Assembly (NCBI GenBank): GCA_029204225.1
Contig: MU835803.1
Span: 1 to 36,162, forward strand
Direction: 5' to 3'
Length of the DNA stretch: 36,162 nt
Source: Diphasiastrum complanatum
Lineage: Eukaryota > Streptophyta > Lycopodiopsida > Lycopodiales > Lycopodiaceae
Translations under genes and position numbers: made by a program
Part shown: positions 1 to 10,079 of the stretch, piece by piece
How the letters are laid out: every line of letters begins with the position of its first letter
How positions within the stretch are numbered: position 1 is the stretch's first letter
The notes under the pieces: generated by a model
Told to the model about the DNA's origin: nothing
The model's database searches: none
The model's input: only the letters and a program-made list of their open reading frames with translations

Positions 1-912
1 ATGATAACACAAATGCGTTAATGCAATAAGGTACAACGTGGTCCCATAACCATTGAAGATTCTTGACACTTCATAAAACATTCCCTAAGAATGTAAAGGT
101 GCTTAAGCATGCTTGAGTAAATCATAAGCAATAAATGCATTTGAAAGCAAATTGCAATACCACTATCTACATCCTTACAAACTCATGATCAAAAGCAAAA
201 TCTTCTTATCAATCCTCCAATTTGTCAAGCTACATGTGTCTAGGCCAAGAAGGCATCCTTAACACTACGAACTACACTTGAGGTCGCACAAGAGATTTTG
301 ACCCATACGTAAGCCAAATTTGACTTAATCACTTTGTTGGTCAAAAAGCATTTACTTAGCAAACACAGCAAGGCCTTTCTCTTGAGGAGGTTCATGCACT
401 AATCATGGTTGAGTGAAGAGCTTGTCTATGCTCTACAAGTTTTCAAAAGTTAGATAATCCTATAGAGAATAGGCAATCTAAGGCTTTTCTCTTAAGAACT
501 TTAGAAATCTATATGCCCAATTTTGTTCTACAAAATACTCCTTGAAATAGAGATGCAACACAAATTCAAATGAATGCAGAATCTAAGAGGGTGAAAGATG
601 TGAAGCTCTTGAACTAGTTTTGTGATTCATAGGTTGAATTTGACTCTTCAGATTACTAGTGTCCTCGAAAGTCCATCGTCTAGACTCTAGCATGTTTTCT
701 GTTCTTGGACGTCCCTTTATGTGGCGGATTGGATCATCTAGCATTTTTTAACTTGTGTGGCTAATTAAGGTGACCTCGTTGTAAATCTCTCTTCTCATGT
801 CTTAAAGCTTTATTTACATTCCACATTCTACTCCATTGTGTGCACATTCATGCAAAAGAGTGACTACTATTAATTACTGTTTGATCAAATGGGAAATTTT
901 CGAAACAAATAC
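1..912. other. Featureless intergenic DNA
   Basis: No convincing coding frame, RNA gene, LTR terminus or tandem repeat is visible in this AT-rich stretch. It lies downstream of the minus-strand exon-like segment at 917-1084, so it may hold an intron or the 3' part of that transcription unit, but nothing in the sequence shows this. Confidence 0.4.
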
Positions 913-916
913 TCAC

Positions 917-1084
917 ATTTTAAGTTTCTGTACAGTATGGTGTCCTTGTGTTTCGTTACGATGACTTAACATCTTCTTCTTTGCCTTCAAAAACCCGATA
1001 ACGTCAGAGAGTTTCAGAAGCTCAGCGTTGATGTCAAGAATGCCCGCTGCAATAGCAATCAATGTGTCAGATAGGTCCAATTGG
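917..1084 (-). other. Candidate internal exon, unrecognised protein
   Basis: A 168-base minus-strand segment is open in one frame and is bounded by a canonical acceptor (TTTACAG just before 1084) and a perfect donor (GTGAGT from 916). It would encode about 56 residues with an amphipathic, helix-rich look: LSDTLIAIAAGILDINAEL, then FLKAKKKM. I do not recognise the family. It lies about 400 bases downstream of the DUF688 frame on the same strand. The phase does not fit: the possible DUF688 donor near 1551 is phase 0, while this segment reads as if it needed two bases from the preceding exon. It may belong to another transcript or be a chance open stretch with good splice signals. Confidence 0.35.
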
Positions 1085-1491
1085 CTGTAAATCATCAAAG
1101 AAAATTATAGCTTAATGCCCAGAAAGTTCTAGCTTATTGCACCCTTTCGTCTATGAGTGTTTTCCTCTGGAATTCTGATCCTACGATAGTAAGGTTTGAC
1201 GGAATCTATGACATATGATTGTATGTCACAGTGACTGAAGCATTCAGCTCATGTTATACGATTGAAGACTTAAATGATGTCTCCAAATTTACGTGAGTTC
1301 TACACCACATAGCAGTAATATTATTATCGCTACCCACTTGAAAATAATCAACACACAGAAAGGATATGAAATATGCATGACTGTGGCAATCATGAGCAAT
1401 GATATTGAAAAACAGTTGCAAGATTTAACAGCATCCGAAACAGAAATGGGGTTGTAATCTTTGACAGATCTGCAATAGTTTCTTAAGGTCT

Positions 1492-3015
1492 TTAAAAACA
1501 ACTTGGGGTTTTTATATAGAGTGTATGAATGGCAATGGCTGAAAGGCATACCGAGCGCGAAGCAGTAAATGCTGTTGAACTTTTATGCCTGCTGAACGGG
1601 AATGTGGTGACGGCAACATTTGGGCTTTCCATCAGCGAGAGAGGCTCGAAGTTATCGTCGTCAAAATCTTCTAGCTCTGAGCTACTTGATCTATCTAGAT
1701 GGAAGCCGTTGAGTTTTGTGGTGGTTTGTCTTGAGAAGAATGTTCCATTGCTGGGACATTCCCATTCGCATGCATCGAACGATTCAGTGGGTGAAGATGG
1801 AGCCGAGTTCTCCTCCAACATGAAGCGAACGTGCCTCGAAGGACAGTTGGTTAGCTTGGCCTTTCCCCTTTCTCCATTCTTTTTCAAAGCACTTCGAGGG
1901 AGAGTAACGGTAGGCGTTGGATCCCGAAAAGCAAATGCAGAAATCAAAGGCGAGGAGTAGCACTTATCATCATCCGCGATGATCAATTCCTCGGCCTTTT
2001 GATCGCGTGGTAGCTCACAAGTCGCAAATGGGTCCTCAACAAAGAATCTCTCCAGCTCAACGCGAGAACAATCTTCGAGATCCCCACTATTAGGAATCTG
2101 ATCAGTAGCCTTTTCACTGCTTCTATCTTCCACGTCGAGACGGTTGCCTGGATGTATAGGATCGCAAGCTGATTGGGATAGGGCTTGCTTCTGGCCGCTC
2201 CACCATTCTACCAGTAGAGAATAGAACAGTTTCAGCGGAAGAATGCCACAAGTGCTTCCTTGGATCGCCGTCTCCTCTGCAGCCTCAGATGAATTGTTAC
2301 TCGACTGTGATACTGAAAGTGTGGGCTTCCACTGATCCACGAGCATGTAGTTGCTTGGCTTGGCTTCCTCCGAAAGATCTATCTCAAAGCATGGATCGGA
2401 CAAAGAATCGAATGGCGAAGTGATCGGAAGAGGAGACTGAGGGCTATTTGGATTATCGCATGCAGCAGCAAAAGATGGTAAGGAAATCGAAGTAGCATTA
2501 AGGGAGGGATGACGACTGAGAACGATGGGTTGGGATTCATACCAGGCCGGGGACAATGTGGGAGATTCAGGGCTAGCTGGACAATCAAAGACGCTGATGG
2601 GGGAGGCTTGATGCTGGTTCGACTTATTTGAGACATCGTGTTGTCTCCTTTGGAATTGAGCGTCCTTCCCTTGGTTCTTTTGTATGATTCCTATCGCTTT
2701 TCCCAACTGCGAGGCTGTAGACTCGTGATAGGCTCCAGACATTATATCTACGTTTGATCTTCGGCTGACGTCTCTGCTGAGGCATGGAGGCGGCTGCAGA
2801 GGGGAGAAAAGAAAAGTAGAGCTTACTGGAGTTTTTGAAACTCCAGGCTCAGCCTCCCATTTGAACGGAATAGCTCCTGGAACACTGTAACATGGCAATG
2901 GATCGTTGAAGCTGTTGCTTTCTTGAAGGCTACCTATGCTCAAGTGGCCTTTGATCGGAAGCTCAGATCCAGAGCTATTATCCTGTAGAATGCGTTGAGA
3001 AATTTCCTTGATCAT
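1492..3015 (-). CDS. DUF688 family plant protein
   Basis: This uninterrupted 507-codon frame is the best host gene in the window. Near residue 50 it has the family's hallmark PFKWEAEPGVSKTP, matching the PFxWExxPGxPK signature of plant DUF688 proteins, whose biochemical role is unknown. Further on are serine/proline-rich low-complexity stretches and a hydrophobic patch LPLKLFYSLLVEWWS (about residues 260-275). The start is the first ATG before the conserved N-terminal block. The last 15 or so codons (after ASRS) look non-conserved, and a possible GT donor (CTCG|GTATGC, about 1551) precedes them, so the true C-terminus may lie in a downstream exon. The sequence shows no membrane anchor or enzymatic motif. 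There are no frameshifts, unlike almost everything else here. Confidence 0.75.
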   Translation of the reverse strand: MIKEISQRILQDNSSGSELPIKGHLSIGSLQESNSFNDPLPCYSVPGAIPFKWEAEPGVSKTPVSSTFLFSPLQPPPCLSRDVSRRSNVDIMSGAYHESTASQLGKAIGIIQKNQGKDAQFQRRQHDVSNKSNQHQASPISVFDCPASPESPTLSPAWYESQPIVLSRHPSLNATSISLPSFAAACDNPNSPQSPLPITSPFDSLSDPCFEIDLSEEAKPSNYMLVDQWKPTLSVSQSSNNSSEAAEETAIQGSTCGILPLKLFYSLLVEWWSGQKQALSQSACDPIHPGNRLDVEDRSSEKATDQIPNSGDLEDCSRVELERFFVEDPFATCELPRDQKAEELIIADDDKCYSSPLISAFAFRDPTPTVTLPRSALKKNGERGKAKLTNCPSRHVRFMLEENSAPSSPTESFDACEWECPSNGTFFSRQTTTKLNGFHLDRSSSSELEDFDDDNFEPLSLMESPNVAVTTFPFSRHKSSTAFTASRSVCLSAIAIHTLYIKTPSCF

Positions 3016-5275
3016 CGTATCAATAGAAATTCTATCACTGCTCGCTCATCAGCCCAGTTAGAGTTGATTGCAACAAATGGTCGTTTCTATTTTCAAGGAC
3101 CATCGATCTCTTAATCTGCTTTCGATCAATCGAAATGCGTCCTTGACGATTGTTTGTTGCTCCTCATCGATCACCCAAATAATAGTCCAACAAAATTGAG
3201 CACTTCCACATATACGCGTTCTGCCAGTTCGGATTGATACCCATTGTTTTTCAATAGACGTGAAAGCTCTAAACCAACCGGATCAAACTTCTTCTATCAG
3301 ATGAATTTCTTTTGCTCGCAAAAGGTTTTCAGTCCTACAGGTTGCCAGATCTGCCATAACCCTCATTGTAGATCCAAACTTTAATCACACAAAAAGTGTG
3401 CACCAACAGAAATACACCCGGCGCTGCTCCTCGATAACTAGCATCCCATTGCTCATCTTTCTGAAGCAACGCACTAGTCCTTCTTTCAAAAACTTACTGA
3501 ATACATGACTTCCATTAACGCGATCTGTTACTAAACCATCTAAGCGCAACCCAAAACTCTGTAATTCACTAAGGAGTCCGCTTTATTTGGCCCATGCAAA
3601 GGTGGGCTACCCAATAGCGTTTGTTTCCAAGACCAACGACACAACAGCATCACCAGGAACACCATGTATGGATAACATGCATTCTGCAGTATGCACGATG
3701 CATCATCCGAAAATCTCTGAGAGAGGAATATATGGAAGTGATACATGATCTGCCAGCGGAGAATAGATGGAGAGCATGTGACATGAGAGGTGAGACAGCT
3801 AGGACTGAAGGCAGCACGTCCTATCTCACGTTACATCAAAACATGTTTGCTACTTCAATAACTCCTTACCCATTAAAATGCTGCTCCGAGTGAGTATCAA
3901 AAGCTTTTTACACCAAACTATGGCAAATGCTGCAACAAATTGCAAATTAATCTATAGGTTAGTTATATTCCCAAGAGTATAATATCAAGTTTACCACGTT
4001 ATGTGCTTTCTTTCGTCAGTCCCTTATCAAGTTTCAATCTCTTGGATGTGCTCTAACTTCTGCCTATTTTTGGGCATAGATGCTCCACTAGGTTCACGTT
4101 ACCTAGATGGGAGAGTAATTGGCAACCTTGACTTGTAGATAAGAGTATTTGACTATTTGAAAAATTTGCTTGCAATTTTGGAAATCCTTTCTAGCATATA
4201 ATTAGTTGATTGGTTGATGCTCTCAAACTCCACACCATGTATCACGTCCTTTGTAAGCTTCTCACATTTTTTTGCTCATTGGATCAAGAGCCCCTTAGGA
4301 AAGCAAAAAAGATAGAGTAGATCAAAGAGGAGTAAGATTGAGAAGAAGATCAAAACATAAGAATCAAGGAGAGAGAATTAAAGTATAATCCACTATCAAG
4401 AAGGAGAGACATGAAGTGATGCCCCACAAGAAGAGAAAGAAGCCATAAAAAAGTTTCCAATAATGGTTGAATGGTGGTGCATACCACAAGATGAAAGAGA
4501 AGGGTGGAAGTGTAAAGGGTAGAGCCCAAGAAGCATATTGAAAGAGGTTGTTCTTCAACATGGTATTATGGGAATTGTAAATGCCCTCTATGTTGAATAT
4601 TCATATTGTTAGGCCAATGACAAAGAACTCATTAGGAGGTGGCCATTAACTAGGAAACACAAAGGAAGAGGTCATAGTCATTGAGGGGCTAGTTAATTAT
4701 TGGGTCTTGTGAGTTATGGTCCTTAACTTTTGCTTACTTTGAATTCAACTTTCTACAATTCAATGTCTAATCATCAAAAAACCTGTAGAATTGGCAATAC
4801 AATATATAATCAAAATAATGAGAATCTTTGAGAGGTACTAGCTATGGCTAGTGTCTTCTTTTCCTCCATCATTCTCCTTATGCGTTAATTTTTCTAGCTC
4901 CATTTATGAGCTTATACACTACAACACAGTGGCCATTTTCTAATGCTTATTTGATGCACTTTTAGAAGATAGCAAAAATTTGGCTCACGACTTTACAAAT
5001 ATTAATGTAGCCGTCTATTGTAATTATTGTTAAAATCAACCTTGGTATTTGCAATAGTGACTGGTGGAAATACCAACCCAAATACCAAGATCAATATCGT
5101 CGATAAAATAAATTTTCTTCAATTTTATACAGGGCATGATCAATCACACTAGAATCATTTGTACAATTTTGTAAAATCACAAATCAATTTTCAAACAATC
5201 AACAGTTGCAAGTGCTTGATTCCAGTTAACATTTTCGATTTGAGAATCATAATGGACTCCCCATGCTTTTTCGGC
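3016..5275. other. Upstream region of DUF688 gene and intergenic DNA
   Basis: The first few hundred bases should hold the promoter and 5' UTR of the minus-strand DUF688 gene; I see no unmistakable TATA box. The rest is AT-rich with only short chance frames (for example 3621-3893 plus and 4364-4561 minus) that show no domain, codon bias or splice context. No LTR termini were seen. Confidence 0.4.
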
Positions 5276-5620
5276 TCAGTCACAAGTATGATCCATTGTG
5301 GAAGAATCATCATCTTCCTTCTGAATTGTTGGCTTGATCGTCCACGTCAATGGATCAACTTTGACTGCTCGCTCACAGTTCTCAAATGTGATTTTGCCTA
5401 TACCCCAGTTGTGAATTAGTTGTGCAACTCGTAACCAAGGACGTCCCAATAAAACACGATAAACTGATGGTGCGTTTGGTAGGTCCATTACTACGTAAGT
5501 AATGACAAATTGGACACCAGCAATTTTGACTGGTACATCTTCCACCATGCCTTTAGGTCGAGAACCGTAGATTGATTTGCCAACTTAATCGCAAAAGTTG
5601 CAGGCTTCAACTTTGTAAGA
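5276..5620 (-). pseudogene. Ty3/gypsy protease fragment (copy F3)
   Basis: The frame 5276-5548 contains VYRVLLGRPWLRVAQ followed by WGIGKITFEN and VKVDPLTWTIKP. This is the C-terminal half of a retropepsin-like pol protease: the LLGRPWL block is the ILG flap-distal strand typical of aspartic proteases in Ty3/gypsy elements. Upstream on the same strand (5549-5620) the homologous sequence KPATFAIKLANQS continues in another frame, so there is a frameshift near 5548. The active-site part and everything downstream (RT, integrase) are absent. It is closely related to the fragment at 6258-7345 and to the protease remnant at 13570-13730. Confidence 0.8.
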
Positions 5621-6257
5621 CCCCATGTGGGGGCTAGAATACAAGGCCTAAGGGGCATTTCAATGGAGCCCGGAAGTACTAAGGAAAGAAGTACCTTACA
5701 GGGAAGTAGCCCATGTAAATAAGATTTTGTGTAATTAATGGCCCAAGCATGGCATCTTGCATGTATAAGCCCATCTTGAAGAGCCTGTCAGTAGGTAGTT
5801 GTGTTAGGCCCCAAATATGGCACCCTACGTGCATAAGTCCAACTTGTGGTGCCATTAGTCACTAGGGGCAAGAAAACAATTTTGGAAAGTCTCAAGGTTT
5901 AAACTTAGACTTTAAAAAGTTTGTAAAAGTCAAAGTCAAGTTCTTAAAATGGAACTTGCATTGCATATCGAGACTTGAAATGCCTTGTCCCATAAGTAAA
6001 TGTAGGAAGGCAAATCCACTAGCTTCCATAAAGAGAGACCATTTGTATGTGATTTGGATCCTTAATACAAGTGCGCTAAGTGTTGCCATTTTCGGATTCA
6101 CTTGTGCTAACTTTGGTGTGGCTTTGTGTTTATTGCTTATATTTCTAAAGTTCTTGTTATTCTAGCCCATGTTAACATATGATTGATATACACTTGTGGG
6201 GCGAGGACCTTTAGAGATCTTAGCCAGGGGTAGGATCTTAGGTACATCTTCTGGTAA
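5621..6257. other. Non-coding stretch with a weak direct repeat
   Basis: No gene is visible between the two gypsy fragments. Two imperfect copies of a roughly 40-base segment lie about 68 bases apart (near 5741 and 5809; both read GGCCC...TATGGCA/ATGGCAT... then CATAAG or TATAAG). The rest is unremarkable. Confidence 0.35.
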
Positions 6258-7345
6258 TCATCTCTTTCCATAACGTTGGGGATCAAAGTAAGATAACGCT
6301 AGTTTGTCAGAGTATCCCACATCATCTTCCAAGGTGATCACTGAGTACCAGGGGAGAAGTTCTTCTTCACAGGGTTTTGGGGATGGTTCTAATGGAAGCC
6401 ATGATAGTTCGACCATGTTCACCCCGATTTCGATCTTATCATCAAGGGTGACAGGCTTTGGGTTTGTGGTTTTCGGTTCTTGATGGGCTTCTCGGAGTAG
6501 GGAGATGGATCCTTTTATAGAGCTCATACAATCAGCTATCGCTAATGCTTCAATCCAATTGATGATATCAGTATCATAATATTGATGGACTCCCAATAGC
6601 TTATGGTATTTCCTTTGGTTTTGGTCTATCGTATGATCAGCGGTAGATGAAGTTGATTCTTCCAACGAGTTTGCAGGCTTAATGGTCCAAGTATTTGGAT
6701 CGACTCTTATAGCTCGATCCCGATTCTCCAATGTGATTCGATCTATACTCCAGTCATGGTGTACTTTGGCTAACTTAATCCAAGGTCTTCCTAACAGAAG
6801 TCGGTAAAATGAGGTTGTTTTTGAAAAATCTAAGACAGTGAAGCTAATGACAAAGCGAAAATTGGCGACCTTCACATGTACATTCTCCACAATTCCCATA
6901 AGTTTGACACAGCTCTAATCAGCAAGTTTTATAGAAAAACCTGCGGGCTTTAAGACAGTCAATACCCACTCTCAGTATAAATGTAAAGAAATGATGTTTA
7001 CACCTGAACCACCATCAACAATAGCAGCTACTGAGGGAAGGTTCTTGTGCTTAACTTTTCTCATTTTCCCAAGTAGCACTTAGGCAATTAAGGCTTCGGT
7101 CCTACTCCCTTCTGGCACCAGGGAGGCGAAAGATTCTTCATCGAACTCAGGTTGGATAAGTCCTTCCTAGTTAAAGGGGGACGTAGGAGCATTCACAGCT
7201 TGGTCAGAGTATATAGGTGAATCCATAGGTTCTATTGGCCTATTGAGATCATCAATAGGAGCCTTAGCTTGCTCCTCTTGTATCCACTTTTTCACGTTGA
7301 TGTAATGATCCTTCTCCTTTTCAGGATTGGGATACTCTCCTGGTC
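6258..7345 (-). pseudogene. Ty3/gypsy pol N-terminal fragment (copy F2)
   Basis: From right to left the fragment reads: an Asp/Glu/Lys-rich gag-pol linker (HYINVKKWIQEEQAKAP, about 7250-7310), the retropepsin active site VDGGSGVNIIS (about 6990-7025; D-G-G takes the place of the usual D-S/T-G), then in the 213-codon frame 6258-6899 FYRLLLGRPWIKLAK, VDPNTWTIKPA and a lineage-specific linker (GVNMVELSWLPLEP). The linker is homologous to IGVNMI-type sequence in the big element at 13281-13547. Stop codons interrupt the part upstream of 6899 (for example after SLHLY and KLAD). RT, RNase H and integrase are missing. This is the only one of the three related copies in which I can see the protease active site. 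Confidence 0.82.
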
Positions 7346-8062
7346 CAATGGATTTAGTGTAATGGCTTATAATGTGGGGTTGATGTTGAAATTATCACTT
7401 CCAACTTGATGAAATTGATTAATCATGAGATCTATGTTCATGATAGGATCTCACACATGTGGAGCCTGTTCCCACGTGTGAAAGGATGTACAAAATGTAC
7501 TTGTAAATAGTTAAATTCATTTTGGTTCAATCTACACAAGTGTGAACTTGATTTGTGGCTAGAATCTAAGAAAAAGTGACTTTGAGCAATTTCATGTAAT
7601 TAGCTTGCACTTCCATGTGAATGAGTAAATGCTCCCACATGTCAAGTTGTTGTTCACACGTGTGGATCAAGTTGTAGAGGATAAGATTTAGATATTCCAC
7701 TAGATCCTATTTTATAGAGAATATCCCTATTTTTGTGAAGACTAGCTTTTGGTTTTTAGCTAGTGTGATAAGTCAACTTTGGATAATGAGCATATTTGGC
7801 TCCTATTGGTGGATCTAGATGACTAGGCACTCTTCACACGTGTGAAGGCCTGCAATAATGTGTAGTTAATCTGAGACTATTATGACGCATGCAGTTGCAA
7901 CTTCAAGAACCTATGACGCTCATTAACTAACTTTTTCAAATTTGAAAATGAGATTGTGTCCCTCGTTTTAACTAGTGAGAGAATAAACATAGAATCTTAG
8001 GTACGCCATGGAAGAAGAAGAGTGTCTATTTTTTTTTTGTCTGTCAACTGATATTAACGGAG
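7346..8062. repeat. Non-coding region with an array of CACGTG/CACATG palindromes
   Basis: Within about 400 bases there are repeated CACRTGTG-type cores: near 7452 (CACACATGTGG), 7471 (CCCACGTGTG), 7538 (ACACAAGTGTG), 7634 (CCCACATG), 7655-7664 (CACACGTGTG) and 7832-7847, the last a perfect 16-base palindrome CTTCACACGTGTGAAG. The core equals the plant G-box, but no gene start is evident next to it. The array may be part of an unrecognised repeat. Confidence 0.5.
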
Positions 8063-9090
8063 ATGTCTCAGTTTCATCTACACATTGTTCTCCCTACCGA
8101 GAATGCTTCGATAGCCAAAAGAGGAGTTGTGAAAGGATCCACAGTTTCTCCACTTGATATAATCAATCACAGAATCAACCAAAGAAAGAACTACGATTTG
8201 TGGGTTGACGGAAGTTTGTATCCATTGGATCCGAGCTCGATGCAATATCCACAATTTCAATCCATCACACAACTAATAAAGTTTTTGTGTGAAGGACAAG
8301 ATGGTTTACTGGGTTATTGTGAAAGATTGAGGACTTATGGTGTTGCAAGCTCAGTTCAGAAAATACAAAGTTTAGAATGTATTTTAAATGGTTTGCTTGC
8401 TGACTATAGAGAAAAAGAGACCACATTATTACAACAAAAGAAGATAATGCACGTTTACATAATATTATGTTATAATTAAATGCAAGTAATGATCACCTTC
8501 GAGTTCAACCATTACGTATATCAAGTGATCAATTAAAATAAGAAACTCACATACTATATAAGAAATAAAAAAGAAACAAGCAAAAAAGAATGTTGAAGGA
8601 CAATGATGAGCTTTCGCTAAATGGAGGCCAACGGAGAAAAAGGATTCAAGCATTCAAGTAAGGATTTGTTTTGAATCATTTTCTTTTTGTTTTGTGAAGT
8701 AGCATGACATTTATTATGTAGCCTATTTGGGTTTGTTGATTTTCATAATCCTTTGCAGATTAGCATTGGTTACAAATGAGCATCTGAAGGACAATGACAT
8801 GATCGGAAAATCGTTGAGTTTGGTATTGACAACCAAGTCCACAAAATCTTTACTGAACAATAATCAATATTCTCGAATCAAGTCCAAGGTCACTAAGGCT
8901 TTGATGAGCGAGGTCCGTAAGGTTATCGACCAAATGTTAATTCAGGGAGCATGTGATTTCTTAGGTATTAGCAGGGAGGCATACGCCAGTATATTTAAAA
9001 TCATTAAAGAGGCTTTTGGACAATTGCATCTAAGAAAATTTCCCATTCCTCGCCCTTTTAAGATTAGATTGGAGAGAGATGTATTGAATA
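8063..9090 (+). pseudogene. Spliced but broken gene, unrecognised family
   Basis: Two exon-like segments fit together. Exon a (8063-8657) opens with MSQFHLHIVLPTENAS and has the block NYDLWVDGSLYPLDPSS. It needs one added base in the A-run at 8436-8439 to continue as NARLHNIML, then contains three TAA codons (8473, 8539, 8566) in an otherwise coding, lysine-rich, coiled-coil-like frame, ending RRKRIQAF. The donor AA|GTAAGG at 8658 and the acceptor TTTGCAG at 8758 join in matching phase. Exon b (8759 to about 9090) continues LALVTNEHLKDNDMIGKSLS, FLGISREAYASIFKIIKEAF and KFPIPRPFKIRLERDVLN. Each TAA could derive from CAA by C to T change. I cannot name the family. The frame runs directly into copia integrase sequence, so its 3' end was removed by a rearrangement. 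Confidence 0.6.
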
Positions 9091-9091
9091 G

Positions 9092-10078
9092 GGGTATGCA
9101 AAATGTCATGGGAATCCCTTTTCACATCACAAGACATCCTACAAGAGATCTTTGACAAGATCTACCTTACCCTTGGATCTTATTCATTCAGATGTACATG
9201 CTTTTTCTCATGAAAGTAATGGAGGTGCCTTAATGTATGTGACTTTCATAGATGATTGTACTAGATTCACTTGGATAGAATTATTGTCTAAGAAAAGCCT
9301 TGTATATGAAGCTTTTGTGAAGTTTAAGTCTCTAGTTAAAATGCAACTTAGTTCTTGCATTAAAGTTCTAAGATGTGATAATGGAGGAGAATATATCTCC
9401 AATAAGATGAGAGACTTTTGTGGGATCAATGGCATTAAGAGAGAGCTTACTTGTTCCTACACCCCCCCAACAAAATGGGGTGGCCGAGAGGAAAAATAGG
9501 AGCCTATGTGAATGTGCAAAGTCCTTGAGGCTTGATGCATCTCTACCCATCTCTTTTTGGGGAGAGGCCATAACTTGTGCTAACTTTTTATGTAATAGGC
9601 TTCCTAGTAGTGTTATTGGTGGGATCGCACCATATCAAGCCTTGTTTGGCAATAAGCCCAATGTAAAAGACTTTGAATTATTTGGATGTATATGTTATGA
9701 CCACATTCCTTCGGAAACTAGAAGGAAAGAAGATGCAACTTCCTTCAAAGGAATATTTGTAGGCTATAGTGAAAATAGCAAAGGATATAGGATATTTGAT
9801 CCACTTTCAAGTAAGGTAAGTTAGCAAGGATGTCTTATTTGATCAATCTTAAAGTTCTAAGATGTTATCAAATGCATCTAATCCTCAATGTGTTGAAGAT
9901 CTTGTAAAACTCGAGGAGGAGCTTTTTCAAGATGATTTTTTGGAAGATCAAGCTCAAGAACCAAAGGGTCCAAGGAGATCCACAAGGAACAAGGTCGAGC
10001 CTATAAGGCTCACATACTTTGAGAAAGGAAAGAAAAAGGAAGACACAACTCCTTCTACCTCTTACTCTTTTCTAACCA
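9092..10078 (+). pseudogene. Ty1/copia integrase remnant (copia A)
   Basis: Reading begins near 9095 in the last zinc-finger residues before the core and continues LDLIHSDVHAF, FIDDCTRFTWIEL, LRCDNGGEYIS, QQNGVAERKN, then the tail (GYSENSKGYRIFDPLSSKV) and the basic spacer that normally precedes reverse transcriptase (KGPRRSTRNKVEPIRL). The catalytic Asp (HSD), Asp (CDNGGE) and Glu (AERKN) are all present. One extra C in the C7 run near 9461 shifts the frame, and there is a stop near 9822. LTRs, gag, protease, RT and RNase H are absent on both sides. The left end joins the pseudogene at 8063-9090 and the right end joins the gypsy element at about 10080. It is a different family from copia B. 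Confidence 0.85.
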
Positions 10079-10079
10079 C

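Noticed and set aside
917-1552. 917-1084 as the last exon of the DUF688 gene
   Set aside because: Joining the possible donor at 1551 to the acceptor at 1085 gives the wrong phase and an immediate stop; left as a separate candidate exon.
1529-1960. 143-codon plus-strand open frame opposite the DUF688 gene
   Set aside because: It lies wholly antisense to the conserved DUF688 frame and has no domain or splice context; the Ser/Glu codons of the real gene create it.
4364-4561. 65-codon hydrophobic minus-strand frame (possible membrane peptide)
   Set aside because: Composition comes from an A/G-rich plus strand; no homologue recognised, no splice or promoter context.
8063-9090. Assignment of the unknown spliced gene to SPO11/topoisomerase VI
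   Set aside because: A loose impression only: neither the catalytic tyrosine region nor the Toprim residues could be found, so no name was given.
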